64,000 nucleotides of DNA. Source: Pterois miles. Taxonomy: Eukaryota > Chordata > Actinopteri > Perciformes > Scorpaenidae. Under the pieces are notes generated by a model, which was not told where the DNA came from, ran no database searches, and saw nothing but the letters and a program-made list of their open reading frames with translations. Shown in pieces: positions 1 through 13,057 of this stretch (the first letter of the stretch is position 1; each line of letters opens with the position of its first letter). The stretch is taken from positions 992,001-1,056,000 of the forward strand of contig CAMQGK010000466.1 in assembly GCA_947000775.1 (NCBI GenBank), written 5' to 3'. Position numbers and translations under genes: made by a program.

Positions 1-63
1 ATTAAAAATCTCAATACATGTCAAATTGGCACCCAAGCCCTGTAATAGTGTTGAATCAGTTGT

Positions 64-495
64 TTCCAGGTTCATACTTGTATTTTGGGTTTCTACTAAA
101 ACATGTTTACATGCATTAATGTTCAAAAAACATTATTTTTTCTCATACTGACTGTCTGTATGTACCTGTATTCACTCAGTTTTACTGCCCACCCCTCTCA
201 GACCCCCTCCTGAAAAGCCCAGTCTGCCCTGACTGGCTTGTGAGATTAAATATGAAGCAAAAGGATGCAAAGGTGCTTCTCAAGCTGTGGACTGTTTATT
301 ACAATGAGCCTGTGTGTGACATAACAAGGGGAGCCACATTTGAATGGCTTGTTGAATCACATATTTTCTGATGTAAGCAGCCCACGAAAAACTGACTAGG
401 TTGTTTTATTTCCGTTTGTCGGTTGGTAGGCACTCAAAAACCCAAATGTCTGTACACATGCACTCAATTTTTTTTTAATGAAATGTCCCCTTTAA
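64..495 (+). mobile_element. TTAA-ended MITE, copy 1 (left end decayed)
   Basis: The segment is homologous to the outer element at 8891-9865. Shared blocks are CAGGTTCATACTTGTA near the left, TTCAAAAAACA, AAAGCCCAGTCTGC, GAATGGCTTGTTGAATCAC and GGTAGGCACTC, and the right end is TGTCCCCTTTAA. No coding capacity is seen. The ...CCCCTTTAA end and the paired TTAAAGGG end of copy 2 suggest a piggyBac-type MITE with TTAA target sites; that class assignment is inference. The first bases of the left end are not recognisable here. Confidence 0.7.
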
Positions 496-1553
496 GGCAT
501 AAACCTTATATTTCTCATTGTGGCATTATACAACAAATTAGACTATATTTTACAGAAATATTTTAAAAAGAATATAACTTCTACACATATATACGGTATG
601 AAAAGCAGGATTCTTTGATGTTCTATCCTGAGATGTCTAACAGAGATGACCTAGAAACAGGCTGGCCTCGTCCTCACTTGGATCATGTGAGCATCCCAGC
701 TCGCATCCAGACTCTTCTAATCTTCCCTTAAAAATGGATTCTAGCATGGTACATTTATTATTCATCTCCCTCGCTCTTTCTTTCCCTCCTGTCTCCTTTT
801 CCCTCCCGACTTTCTTTCCCCCCTCTCTACTCCTCACTTTGCCTCATTAACCCCTGGTAGTTGTGAATTAGGATGGGAACAGCGAGGTAGTGAATGAGCG
901 CCGTGCGGTGCGGTCACACGCTGTTGGACCGGGTTGAAGTGCATTAGCACTGAGATTATCAAGGGCTGAACTGTTCTCGTCAATGGCATTAATAGCTAAC
1001 ATAGAAGCCCACTGTAACTTATCCAGTGCTTTAAAAGTGATTTGCTCTGAACATATTGCGCTGCACGGGTGAAATTACTGGGTAATAGTTGGCGCTGAGT
1101 TCGGGAAGAAGACCTTTATTAAGATTTGCATTTGAGCACAATCAACTTGCAGTAATTTATAGTGTCCCTTACTGTCGCCAGTGCTTGGTAGGGAGGCAGG
1201 AAATGTGGATCATTACGAGGCTCTTGTAGGATAAAGTTGTGAATTTAGAGACACCACTTTAATGAGACTGCGTGGGTGGAAACTAGGAGATTGGGCGGCA
1301 TTAAAACTTTTAAGAAGACCCCTCATTACCGTCTATCCTTACAACCTTAGTGCCACAACCCAGTTTCTAAGATGTGGAAGTATGTGTATGTGTGTGTACG
1401 CAAAGTTGTATATGTGCATTTACACGCAGACTTCTAACATGTATGTACATTTCACTATCTGTACACCGTATGTGTGTGTGCGTCCTGCCCTTTCCTTTAA
1501 TGAGAGAAAATGATTAGAGAAAAATAGGGATCACTGCATCTCATCTCGACGTG
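496..1553. other. non-coding intron sequence, no gene seen
   Basis: Mostly AT-rich single-copy sequence. A CT-rich stretch lies at about 760-835. The block 960-1175 keeps several CG dinucleotides and ATTA-type sites and looks less decayed than its surroundings, so it could be a weak conserved-element candidate. The short open frames here have no plausible codon structure. Confidence 0.5.
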
Positions 1554-1578
1554 CACACACACACACACTACACACACA

Positions 1579-1671
<93 letters not shown>
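1554..1671. repeat. (CA)n microsatellite
   Basis: About 118 bases of CA repeat, with two CTA interruptions near the left end and a pure run to the right. Confidence 0.98.
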
Positions 1672-1672
<1 letters not shown>

Positions 1673-1949
1673 CTCAACTATTATCAGGGAGAGGAATCTT
1701 TGATCACAGAAGGAGACAGACAGAGCGGAAAGAGAATATGTGAGCAGCAGATGAAACAGAGAAAACGAGAGAGAACAGAGAGCGGAGAGGCGACGTGAAG
1801 AAGCAATGGATGATTCCTTTTACTAATTCATAACTGTAGCTTTACAGTGGCTATTTGAGTTACAATGAGAGTTATGGATGCCTTTTAGACATTAATAAAG
1901 CTCATAATATCCATTAATATATGGCTGTTGCTCTCATACTGATGAAAAG

Positions 1950-2830
1950 CATCCAAGGCCTGAAGTCACACATTCACAGGAACCCTCCGTGGATCTGTGT
2001 CTTTAGTCGGGTTTCCACCAAGAAGTGCCTGATAATTTTGGTTCTGGGACTACTTTTCCAGGAAGTAACAAGTTCCCTCAGCCCAATGCTGTTTGTTTTC
2101 CATAGCAGTCTAAAGACCAGCGAAGAGGCAAATTAGTCCTCTGATGTATGACAAAGCAACATGACATGGGATGAGGACTGCAGCAGTAAACACTCGGCAG
2201 CCTGCAGTTCGCCGTGTTCGGAGGTCCGGAGGTTTTGTCTCACTGTAACATTTACTGCGGTATTTACTGATGCACGTTAGATGTAATGAATGAAACTGAG
2301 AGCATCTGTCTCCACAGTATATCACTTGTTGATCGTTTGATGGTTATTTATTTGTGCTTTATCTCATAACCACTATGAAACAATCAGAAAATACATTTTT
2401 TCCTCTCATTCACAGCACCATCGCTGTCGCTCTTTTTTCTACTGCTCGCTCTCTCATCTCTCTGTTTGACTTGTCTAAAATGAGCCAGGAAGCGGGCAGC
2501 AAAGACGAATTTTACTTTTAATGTTATCAATACCGCACAGAGAAATGCTCTCCTCTTGTCCTAAATCGATACTAGAGTACATCCTTATTCATGAGTGGTA
2601 CAGTTGAAGCAGCAGCGCTGTGGGTGTGTTCATCCCTGCAAACCCCATCATGAAAGTTCCTGTACTTTCAGGATGTACTACCCTCCGAGGAGGGCCTTTG
2701 TTAGGGGGTAAAATGTCCCCGGAACTTTATGTAGACCATGGTCCCTGCAGTCAAAATGCAATGAGCTCCTCAAATGGTTCCTAGCTCCTGAGGAAAGTTC
2801 CTACTTAAATAAATACATCTGTGTGAGAGC
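1950..2830. repeat. probable decayed inverted-repeat element
   Basis: The phrases GTTTCCACCAAG and TTCTGGGACTACTTTTCCAGG (about 2010-2060) and the block GTTCCTGTACTTTCAGG ... CTCCTGAGGAAAGTTCCTAC (2657-2805) resemble halves of a fish non-autonomous DNA element whose ends read AGGAACTTTCC. The copy is too degraded to fix its borders, and the similarity is recalled rather than computed. Confidence 0.3.
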
Positions 2831-5800
2831 GTGCCCACATGTGCTTTGTGTGCCAACATGTGCCAACAGATGGGACAAAGACTCGGGCTAGCAATGATGA
2901 GAGATAACGGACATCCACATGCTTCAGCAGGATATATGGAAGACACAATCTCAAAACCTGATGAATATGCAGTGTTTCCTGTACAGTTCTGCACACACCA
3001 AGTCCACCTGCGGCCGCACTGTGTGCTGTAGTCGCCCTCAGACCGGAAACCGTTTTCTGTATGGGAAGCTAGCTGGCCGGCTACTGATTTCATGCTAGGT
3101 TGCATGCTGAGGGACGGTACTTGTGGCGAGAAGCAAAAAAGATATCCTATATGTGCTTGGCTTGTCCCACTTACATTATGGTTTAACGGGGTTGTACGTT
3201 ATCGGAAAACGCCATTTAGAAGTTGTGTCGTCAGGAGAGAAAAGCAGAAAATGACATATTTTGCTGTTAATTTGAGAACATCCTGATAAGATCGGATGAC
3301 TGATGGCGCTCTGGGAAAGAGCTGAATTAAGTGGAAAAACTCGGCGTTAAATGCAAAGTGTAAATTATCGGTTTTGTCTTGAACGCCCGGTCGTAACTTC
3401 CATCCCCTCAACCGTATCTGATCCCTTTCATCATCCTCTACATCTCCGTTCCCCCCCGTCTCTTTCTCATCCGTTCTGCGTTTGCGTGTGACCACATGCA
3501 GTTGTGTGAACTAATGACCGAGGGATACCAAGCGCCTGCACAATGCCGGCCTCTGTGCTGCTGCCCTGGCCGTGCAACTCGTGGCGCGGCTGGCTGAGCC
3601 AAATGATGATACAATGATGACCCCAGCCCCTCGGCCATACCATATTTTCCCGATTACAAATTTCAGTTCAGTCGCATCGAGCAGGAAGCAGGGAGAGAAA
3701 TAGTTAACGCGCATGCATTTCCTCCCTCCTTCCTCCTCCCACATCTACTAGTCAAACATTAGTGGTGTGTTTCCACAGTGTGTTCATTTGTTCCTTTTAG
3801 GGTGGAAGTCCTGTCTTGGACGTGGACACACACATTTAAATGCAAACCACAAACACTCACACAACCGCACACACACTCTCACAGGGGAGTTTGACAGGGC
3901 AGCATTATGCACCAGTAGAATAACAATCATCAGTCAATTAGGCCGTGACATGGTCTCCTGACGGTGACACCGGCAGTCCCAGTGGAACACATCAATGACT
4001 CCACGCAGTAATATACACATACAAACGACAAACTGTCACTTGTTATTAACCACAAGTACGCCACGTGACCAGTGTGGTTACTATAAAAACACAGTAGATG
4101 TATAAGTTGACACCAAAAACATTAAGAAGCAAGCTTTGTCTTTTTAAAGTACTGTATCCTGATGGTTATTACACCTTGAATTAGCCATCAGACAATAGAC
4201 ACCGCTGTTTTCACAATACACATACAAAATACTACCAAAAACATTTGTAATTAATTTCTCCAGCGCTAAATCAGATTATTTGTGGTGTCAGTGTCAACCA
4301 GAAATGCAAGATTCAGAGTGACTAACAATTTTTTCAAAATTTTATGCCAGAAAGCAGGAGTGTGGTACGGTATGCAGTTAATGTGTTTCAGAGTAAAACT
4401 TTAACAGATTTAATCACAGCTGCAAGAGTCAACTACCTGCTGCAAGTATTTAACCATTCTTCTTGTATTTTATGGAGGTTAGATGATGGTTTGTTGGATA
4501 TCTTCACCCTTTTGTCAGCACACTGATTACTTATTTTATATTGCTTAACATAATATGATCTTTTTCTCGTGCTGAACTTTAATGTTAGTTGTCAGCAGCT
4601 TTTGATCAAATTCAACTAGCGACCAAACTCAAAGAATCTTGTTTCCACATAGCTCTGTGTACGTATGAGAGTCAACCGGAAATTCATTCATTCAACGGGA
4701 ACATCCGTGATTGGCGATGTGCTTGTGAAACTCCTTTAGTTTTTTCGGCCCGTAATTTGCCTCGAAAATTTAACTCTGGCGGCGGTTTACGGATAGATGC
4801 ACCGTGTGAAGTTAGCATGTCATGCTAACTTCCTGTGGAATTAGCTACTTAATGAACCGATTGATGTAATACAACTCTATTTATACATATTTACATATTT
4901 AGCCGTTTTATGAACTATTTTGCTAAAAGACTTACGAACCACTATGCATGCACTCTGTTACGCAGCTAGCATGCTAACAATGTTAGCAAAATATGCCGTC
5001 AAACTATTTAATTAGAAAAAATGTAACGTTATAAATGTGACTCGTCTAATGTTAGACTGGGCGGCGAAAACAGCAACTCATAGAGATACTATTATACACA
5101 GATTTACGGACACAACACAGTACAGTGTGGAAACAAGGTGTTTAAGAGGCCTACTGCATGTGGCAGCTATTACATATCAAATCCTATCAATCGATCGCTT
5201 GATGTTTCGACTGCAGCGATGCCGTCATACTCTCGTGTTTTAAGATGCCAGAGCTGATAGGCGTTCATGTTCTTGCTCAAGGACACCTCATCAGAACCAA
5301 TGCTAATTAGTTTACAGAAACACTGTGGCTGGTGCAGAGGTCAGTCATGTTATCATGTTGTGAGACGTTCACACACTCACTCCCTCAGCTACAAGAAAGG
5401 ACTATTACCGTACGCTGCATTGATGGATTTCTTATAATTCATATTAAGACAATAGCTTTAGTTTTCCAGTTTTGTTTTTGTCCCGGTAGTCTTAACAGAC
5501 TGGTCCTGCTGTTGTTAGAAGAGTTTGCTTCATTGATGCCCCGATCAGATGAACGGCAGCAACTTCCCACCGGAGCCCACCTGAGCCTGGCGTGGCCACA
5601 ATGGGCTCACGGCGGGGCGCCGGGCGCTCCGACCACCTGGCACACTGGCCACATAAACACAGCAGATGGCTCGAATCGGCCCCCCGACGGAGGGCACAGC
5701 CGAGGAATCCTTACGCGTAGTTTGTGTGTAAATGTGTGTGCAATTTAAAAAAAAAAAAAAAACAAGCACTTACAATAGGTATTGGATTATCGACTAGAAT

Positions 5801-6362
5801 CCTCTCTTTTGTCTGGTGTCCTCAGACCATTGAGTTATCATGGTGAATGCCCTTTCATTGTCAATGCTTAACAGAGCCTTAAAGAGCAGAAGTGGCCGAG
5901 ATAACCCGCCACGTTTCACTTGAATGTCCATCTGCTGACTGCTTTACAACACAGACAGAGGCCACTTAACTACAGTGTTTCTTAAGACGGGTAAACTTCA
6001 ACAGTAGAAAGCGAGATATGATACAGCATGTAAAGCTGGTGCACAGATGAACACATGGTGAACAATGGCAGCCCGAGTCAAACAGACAGACATAATGAAA
6101 CAGTCAAAGGGAATGAAGGCTTTTAATCCTAAATATTAAGCACAGCGAATGATGGCCAGACCGCCGCTGTGTCCTTGACCGCAGCGGTATCCATGTGACC
6201 GCTGGAATTAGTTCATCACACCAGTGGACGTCACCGCTCTTCATCACTTCCTTCTCTCCTCCGCCTCCACTCTCTATCTGATCCATCTTTATATCTCCCT
6301 TCCTGTCGTTGTATCTTTCCTATCGTTGCCCCATCAAACCCGGACTCATTAGTAAGAGCTTC

Positions 6363-6364
<2 letters not shown>
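2831..6364. other. non-coding intron sequence, no gene seen
   Basis: No exon-like frame with splice sites was found. The region holds a GC-rich patch at about 5535-5705, a 16-base A run near 5747-5762 and palindromic GCTAGCATGCTAAC words near 4815-4990. The rest is ordinary AT-rich sequence. Confidence 0.5.

Positions 6365-6412
<48 letters not shown>
6365..6412. repeat. (TG)n microsatellite
   Basis: 48 bases of pure TG repeat. Confidence 0.98.
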
Positions 6413-6413
<1 letters not shown>

Positions 6414-6889
6414 ATCCAACAGAGCACAGAGGGACTTCATTAGTGCATTAAACGTGTTGTTTGTGCCACCGTCTTGTTGCACTGGACAACCTTGAGCATT
6501 AGAGTTGGTTAAAAATAAACCCTATGAGGAGATAACGCAACATATCAAAGCACTTTGAGTCCAGCCAAATGAAGAGATGCTTCAGGTAAAATAATGTTAC
6601 TTAAAGGAGGCTTGCCGCGGTAGTCGGTGTTACTGGTGCTACACAGTGTTCGGGCATACGCCGAATACATTGCGACAATGTTGCTGGGTTGACCATTGGG
6701 GAGATTTTTGATAAATAATCATCAGTTATGTGGCTATAATGACTACGTGGGTAAAGGCAAATAACAGACCAGCTAAAACAGTCTGGTAAGTTCAGAAAAA
6801 TATGTCCCTTTACTGCAAACTTTAAAACAGGAAAAGCCAACAGTTGCCATATTACAAATTACAATATCCAAAATCTAAGACACAATGCA

Positions 6890-7106
6890 CACTGGCCATA
6901 TTTGCATTGTCTGTTTATCTAATGTTTATTTTTTTTTTATTTATATCGTAAAGTGACATATTTCATTTGCATATTGCTCCTCTTGTTAATTTTACTGCTT
7001 ATTGGCTAGTGTATACCTGATACACCTGGCAATTAATAAAGATTCTGATATCTAGTCCAATATCACGATATCGATATAATATTATATATTGCCCAGCCCT
7101 ATAAGG
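6890..7106. repeat. fragment of GGGCTGGGCAATAT-ended element
   Basis: The right side reads TATTGCCCAGCCCTA (about 7090-7104) after an alternating ATATCGATAT tract. This is the end of a common fish inverted-repeat element whose other end would read TAGGGCTGGGCAATA. No matching left end is visible, so this is a partial copy. Confidence 0.45.
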
Positions 7107-8055
7107 GAACCTTGACATTAATGAGGCAGCGGGCACAGTCGGTGTGCAAGGCAAAGCGGTGCCAAGTGGAAACCTGTGAACCTTAAGCAAAACCCTGAGG
7201 TCAGACACACCAGCATCCGCCATTGGATCAAAGTAAGCGCTCTACATACGGTATATTGACCGTCATCTTTTCTTGTGAAATATTCAGAGTGATCTGTAAC
7301 ACCGCTGTTGTCACAACTGTATTAACATCCTTTACTTAAAGCAGAAACATCTTCCAAGACACTAATGAAGAAAAGATCCATTTGGCAAACACTTATCCGC
7401 ATAGCCATGATATTGAAAGCTTTACCTGCAAGCACAGTGCTAAATTCTGTCAATCCTTCCTCTCAACACACTAGAAAGCTGCCCCCTTATAGCGCAGTCA
7501 TCCCTCCTACCAATATTCTCCGTTTCTACCACCTCTCTCCCCTCCGCACCCTCAGGCATGGCTATATAAACACCATTCAATGCTAGTGCTCTCCAGAGGA
7601 AAGTGTGAGAGGAGGAACGCGCTCCATCACGGCATCGTGTTCTGCATGCACTCCTACAAAACTGTCAAAAACTACAAACAGATCCCGATGACTCAAACAT
7701 CTTCTACTGATAAGATAATAAGCACATGTATGAAATCACTTACAGAAACAATGACGCGGAGTAACAGAGGACCAACGGCTGCTGGATCAGAAGAATCTGT
7801 TATCGTGCTACTAATTCAGTTGATCTTTTCTCATAATCTGTCTCTTCATTACTTTTTCTCTTTCTCCCTTACAGTCAAATTTTTCTGGCAGAGCTGTGTG
7901 TCTTTGTGTGAATGTGTGTGAATGTCAGGTTTTAGATATTGTTCCTTCTGTGTAAAATGAATATTTTCCAAGACCAGATTTCTTGTTGTTTTAGGATTTT
8001 CTGTCTGAAACAGAAGGGAGCCAAAAGAACTGCAGGCTCTTTGGCTCTGTTGTCT

Positions 8056-8076
8056 CACACACTCACACACACATAC

Positions 8077-8147
<71 letters not shown>
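8056..8147. repeat. (CA)n microsatellite
   Basis: CA repeat with TCAC, ATAC and ATATAC interruptions in the first third, then a pure run. Confidence 0.97.
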
Positions 8148-8153
<6 letters not shown>

Positions 8154-8198
8154 ACAGCAACATACCTCAACAACCTGCTATAGCACTGCAACATGATG

Positions 8199-8323
<125 letters not shown>

Positions 8324-9184
8324 CGACCAGAGTGCACAACAGCACAGAAGAAAAGACGCGATGACAGCTAAATAAATAAAGGCACTACTGCCAAGCCAAG
8401 TGAATGGGTGTCACTTTGACAAATGCATAGCGCTGAATCTTAGTCAACACTGTATTGTTTGTTGTCTCCCTCATAAACACAAACACACTCGCACAAATCC
8501 GTGGCATCACAAGCGCACACATTATTATGCGTACTGTGAGTGACAAACACACAAACGCAGCGTGCATGCACAAACGCGCATTAAAAGCACACAAACACGC
8601 AAGCTGATTATACATTCATAATACTGAATGGATGACAGGTCTTGAGCAGTGCGGCGGGAAACGGGGTGAATTCTAATGAGCTACCATTTACCCCGAAGAG
8701 CGCTGTCGTTGTCCATAGACTCGCTGGATACACACATACATACACGCAAAGACACGACACATGGTAACGAATACCCAGGCTGCACACAAGCATGTTACTC
8801 AGAAAGAACCGTAATTATGGCACATAGTAAGAGAGTACGTCTCCCATACAATCGCCAAGTCAACCAAGAACATTCAACCCAGATGTCAAATTAAAGGGAA
8901 CATACGCTCATTTTCAGGTTCATACTTGTACTTTGGGTTTCTACTGGAATATTTTTACACGCTTTAATGTTCAAAAAACACATTATTTTTCTCATAGTGT
9001 CTGAATATACCTGTATTCACCATCTGTCTGAAATGCTGCGTTTTAGCGCCTGTCTCTCCTGAAAAAGCCTAGTCTGCTCTGATTGGCTTGCAAGATTAGA
9101 TATGGTGCACAAGTAGTTCTCAAGCTGTAGCATGTACCACAGGAAGGGGAGTCAAATCTGAATGGCTTGTTGAATCACGTTTTC

Positions 9185-9465
9185 AAGGCTGCTCCCTCTT
9201 AGTTGACCAGTCGGACATGTTGGTCCGAGTCAGCTACGCTTTCTTTAGTCAATTTATGCTTTTTTTAATGCTGACTGACTTATTTCCAAGAAACTTATGT
9301 GCACATCTCTGGTAAACACAAGATTTAAAGTGATGCTTTTGTGTGATTCTTTGTGGGGAAAAACAGTTTCACAGATCTATTGATTAAATCAACTAATGGA
9401 TTAGTCGACAAACTCGTCCGAGTGTTAGTCGACTAAGAATTTCTTTGGTCGAGGACAGCCCTAAG
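9185..9465. mobile_element. hAT-like MITE nested in the TTAA element
   Basis: The ends are imperfect inverted repeats (AAGGCTGCTCC on the left; the right end read in reverse is TTAGGGCTGTCC). GTTTTC occurs directly before (9179-9184) and after (9466-9471), which fits a target duplication. The interior has GTCGACTAA-type palindromic words. A partial relative lies at 21037-21172. Confidence 0.65.
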
Positions 9466-9528
9466 GTTTTCGGATCTCTGCAGCCCACAACAAAGTGACA
9501 GGGTTGTCTTATTTCACAGTTTGTGTGC

Positions 9529-9790
9529 TGTAGTGTTGTCATACATTTCACAGTATCAATCTATATCAATATTGATATTTGAAACAGCTTCAATGCTCAT
9601 TTTCCACAGTGTTGTACCAGCTGGGCGTTTTGCTCTTACGGGGTGCTGACACACACAGTCATTTATCTTTTAACATGAAAATCCAAAATGTCCTCAATAT
9701 CGTGTCAGTTTTTCCTTGTGATATTGAATATCAATATTTTTCAAGGTGTTGTATCAAAGTTAGAATTTCCAGTATCATGACTACACTACA
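9529..9790. mobile_element. TGTAGTG-ended inverted-repeat element nested in the TTAA element
   Basis: The left end is TGTAGTGTTGTCATAC and the right end read in reverse is TGTAGTGTAGTCATGA, a clear terminal inverted repeat. The interior has ATATCAATAT palindromes. The insertion point falls between blocks that are contiguous in copy 1 (GTTTGT and CGGTTGGTAGGCACTC). Confidence 0.65.
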
Positions 9791-9865
9791 CGGCTGGTAG
9801 GCACTCCACATACCAAAATGTAAGAAATATGAGAAAGTGAGTTTTTCATGATATGTCCCCTTTAA

Positions 9866-10742
9866 TGTAAACTGTCACCCAAGAGCTTTGTCATTCCTCC
9901 ACAAGAGGGTACAACAGCTGCATCCGTGTGATCAAAATAAATTATGTATCTGATGTTCACACGAACCTCAAACTGTCGAAGTTAAATTAAAAACGACAAA
10001 AGCGCTCATTAAGAAACCCGCTCTTGAGCTGCTTTCCAGAAGAAAAGTTAAGCTGAAAGTCAAAACTCTGACAGAACACAGAAGAAAGTTATAAAGTTCA
10101 TCCATCCACTCCTCCGTCCTACCCTGAATTAATCCACACAACACAGCTGACCAGAACAGAAAAGCCATTCGCCAGTCATAGCCGCTGAATTGATTGAAGG
10201 CGAGCTCTTAAAATTAGAGGCGAGGCGGTACGTGGCGTAGGGATACAGCAGTAACATTTTATGTGTGACGTGACTAACATGACAATCGATGAGGGGAGTA
10301 GCCGCAGACTTGTTTTAAATTGCTTGTTAAACGAACAGGTTTTAAAGAGGCACTTGAATGTCCTGTTGGAAATGGCCAATAGCGAGAAAAATGGAGTTGA
10401 CTGCCTTTAATCTTAGTGTAAAAAGTGCCTGCAAAGTGCTTCGTGTAAATGCACGACGATTAAGCTGCAGGCGTACAGTTCATTAAGTGAACAATAACCA
10501 TCACTGGCTGAAAAGCTATTCACCATTCAAAACAGAAAAAAGATCACTAAATGAGTTGCGCTGCTTTCTCGAAATGTCCTTGAAATGACATGCAAAAAAA
10601 AAGCAAGTTTTCTCTACACTTCAGAATTGACAGGCAATTTCCCTTCAAGTGCAGCGCTCACAACCAGCCAAAACAACAACAACAACCAACGTGGAACTCA
10701 GTTTACATGGAAGCCAAAAGGAAAAACAAAAATCTCTCCCAC
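9866..10742. other. non-coding intron flank downstream of the 61-codon exon
   Basis: Single-copy-looking intron sequence immediately 3' (minus strand) of the second coding exon. It has no splice-bounded frame and no recognised repeat. Confidence 0.5.
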
Positions 10743-10925
10743 CTTCTTCAGTTTTCCATTCCGCGTGCCAACAAAAGCCACAGTGTTGCCGCGGTAGTCG
10801 TACGCCGCCACCGAGGTCATGCCATCATCTTTGTCGATGAAGAGGGGGGTGCCCTCGATGGTGCTGGTTCCCCCCAGAGGCTGGTTGAAGTCCTGGCCAC
10901 AGAAGTTATCGTCTATCTGCAGCGG
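10743..10925 (-). CDS. plxna1: plexin-A1 second coding exon (sema domain continuation)
   Basis: On the minus strand a pyrimidine-rich tract and CAG acceptor (AG at 10927-10926) precede 61 codons in phase 0. They translate to a peptide that opens PLQIDDNFCGQDFNQPLGG, continues through TIEGTPLFIDKDDGMTSVAAYDYRG and ends RNGKLKK, followed by a GTGGGA donor at 10742. Known plexin-A1 proteins have the same block directly after CINS, which is exactly where the first coding exon stops, so the two exons join to encode residues 1-455. The cysteine in DNFCGQD is a conserved sema cysteine. The next exon should continue the last propeller blade and lead into the PSI domain; I searched 1-10742 for it by eye and did not find it, so it probably lies beyond base 1. 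Confidence 0.95.
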
Positions 10926-11792
10926 CTGGAGGACAGAAGAAAAGGCAAACGATCAGACCAAAAGTTTGACAGAAGAAAAAAAATTGTTCAAAATTCAATT
11001 CTGATTCTGAGGATGTCATTTTTATAGTACTCATTTTATACCTTAGAATAAAAAAAAAAACACATTTGTAAGCTGTGAAAAGTGCTTTTCTATAGTTGGG
11101 TGTGTCAATGAGGTGTGATGTGTCAAAGTCTGTTGTCTTCCCCCAGAAAAATATGAGATTCAGAGACTTTGTTTCCAGTATTATGAGGACTTTTAATGAA
11201 TGAAAATAAAATAATAAGTACACTGCATCAGCATTTTTTATTAAATTGGCCTACTTTCAATTCTGCTTTTAATTTTAAGGAAATAAAACTGAACAATTTG
11301 CCCCTCTGGCAAAAACCTGTGTGAATCTCTGGTATAAACTAGTGTAATATTCATCAGTTTTCATTCATTTTCATTTGCTCCTGCTTGAGTATTTCTTTCT
11401 CTAAGTAGTCTCCGTTTCCTTCTCTGGCTTTGACACAACACCACAACGGCACCGCTGTGCTCTGAAATCCATTATTTCCAATAGCATGCGCTGCGCCACA
11501 ATGGCTTTGCCGTGATGCTGAGATGTGTGGCGAGCGCAGCTCAAACTGCGCTGTGGTGTCACAGGCAGCTCTTCTCCACCAAGAAAAGACATTTCATGTA
11601 GCTCAGTTGCCGTCCGGGTGGAAACAGTAGGGCTATTACACGCTGTAGAGTGCCAGAGACAGGTTAAGATAACTAAAAGGGGATAAAAGGTGTGAAAAAT
11701 TGCCAGAAATAGGGAGAGAAAAATGGGAGGCTTGGCAAGTATGTTGTGCACTCTTTTCTGATTCACTAGGCCCACATCATCACAGAGAACAC

Positions 11793-12118
11793 TCCATCCA
11801 TCCATCCATCCATTGTCAACCGCTTATCCCGTTAGGGGTCGTAGGGGGCTGGAGCCGATCCCAGCTGGCATTGAGCGAAGGCGGGGTTCAACCTGGACAG
11901 GTCGCCAGTCCATCGCAGGGCACATAGAGACAGACAACATATAGACAGACAACCACTCACGCTCACATTCACACCTACAGGACATTTAGAGTCCTCAATT
12001 AACCTGCATGTCTTTGGATTGTGGGAGGAAGCTGGAGTACCCGGAGAAAACCCACGCTAACACAAGCTGGATTCAAACCTGTGACCCTCTTGCTGTGAGA
12101 CGACAGTGCTAACCACTG
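11793..12118 (-). mobile_element. V-SINE / Mermaid-type tRNA-derived SINE, copy 1
   Basis: Read on the minus strand it begins AGTGGTTAGCACTGTCGTCT (tRNA-like A box), then GGTTTGAATCC (B-box match), a core that includes GGGTTTTCTCCGGGTACTCC and CAAAGACATGCAGGTTAATT, and ends in (TGGA)n at 11793-11812. This order is that of the vertebrate V-SINE/DANA/Mermaid group (established family knowledge). Part of the core between the tRNA head and the GGGTTTTCTCC block is deleted. Confidence 0.85.
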
Positions 12119-13000
12119 AATGTCCTATTTTCTATTTTGAAGCCTTATTTTTGGGTTAGACAGTTCAAAGTATAGAGAGCAGAAGGAGCAGGAAATGAAA
12201 TAGAACTGATGACCGGATCTCAAGACATCAAGCGCCTTAGCGCAGTTATTTCCCCTCAAATAAAAATCGTTGAAAGTGGTCCACTTGTTACTTGTTTCCA
12301 TATCACAGCAGGAGTACAGAGCGGCTTTATGGGTGTGTCGTCATCTAACTTCAGCGCTTTTACTTGATTAGCCTGTTCAAACACAGGCCATTCATAAACA
12401 CTCTTCTTTCTCCCCGACAGAGTCCCACCGTGCAAAAACCTTCAGCATATTGTAAAGCGTTCAGTCAAGGCGGAGACACAGCGTTAATGCTGGTGAGCAT
12501 GTGACAATATCTGGAGCATTCCCGTGTCACGAGGGGTCCATCGCCCCGGGCAATCCACTGACCCATATGATGCCTTAACCAGTCGCCGCACACACACAGA
12601 GCTATGAAGTAGGGTTAAAGCGTCACAGACAATGAACGGTTTGTTAAACTAACACATTTTGTGCTTTTCTACCGACAGAAATTGACAATTATTCTGATAA
12701 GTCACAACTTTCACTTTCTTCAGCTTCTCAAATGTGATAGTTTCCAATTTTTTGTCCATTTTATATCACTATAAATGTGTCATCTTTGGGCTTTTCACAA
12801 AATGAGCAGCTTAAAAAACTGAGAAATAGTCACAGAAAATTTTTGACGACTTATTAACTAAATGAAAATAATCGTCACAATAACAGATAGTGACAGTAAT
12901 GATAAAAATTATTTGTGTAATCATAAATGCTGTTGGCGACACTGTTTTTGACTCATCGTGAATGTCAGACAGTGTGTGTCAACCAGAGCCAACAGACACT

Positions 13001-13001
<1 letters not shown>
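12119..13001. other. non-coding intron sequence, no gene seen
   Basis: AT-rich sequence with no repeat family that I recognise and no exon-like frame. Confidence 0.5.

Positions 13002-13051
<50 letters not shown>
13002..13051. repeat. (CA)n microsatellite
   Basis: 50 bases of CA, followed by decayed AAACACAACAC units. A C16 homopolymer lies nearby at 13157-13172. Confidence 0.97.

Positions 13052-13057
<6 letters not shown>

Larger units (their letters stand above)
8891..9865 (+). mobile_element. TTAA-ended MITE, copy 2, with two nested insertions
   Basis: The left end is TTAAAGGGAACATACGCTC and the right end is ATGATATGTCCCCTTTAA, which are inverted repeats each finishing in TTAA. Internal blocks match copy 1 at 64-495. 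The element is split twice: by a 281-base element (9185-9465) and by a 262-base element (9529-9790). Without those inserts its length would be about 430 bases, like copy 1. It has no coding capacity; a piggyBac-type origin is inferred from the TTAA ends. Confidence 0.8.

Noticed and set aside
5531..5705. GC-rich stretch as a further plexin exon
   Set aside because: The minus-strand translation does not match the expected end of the sema domain or the PSI domain, and no paired splice sites were found.
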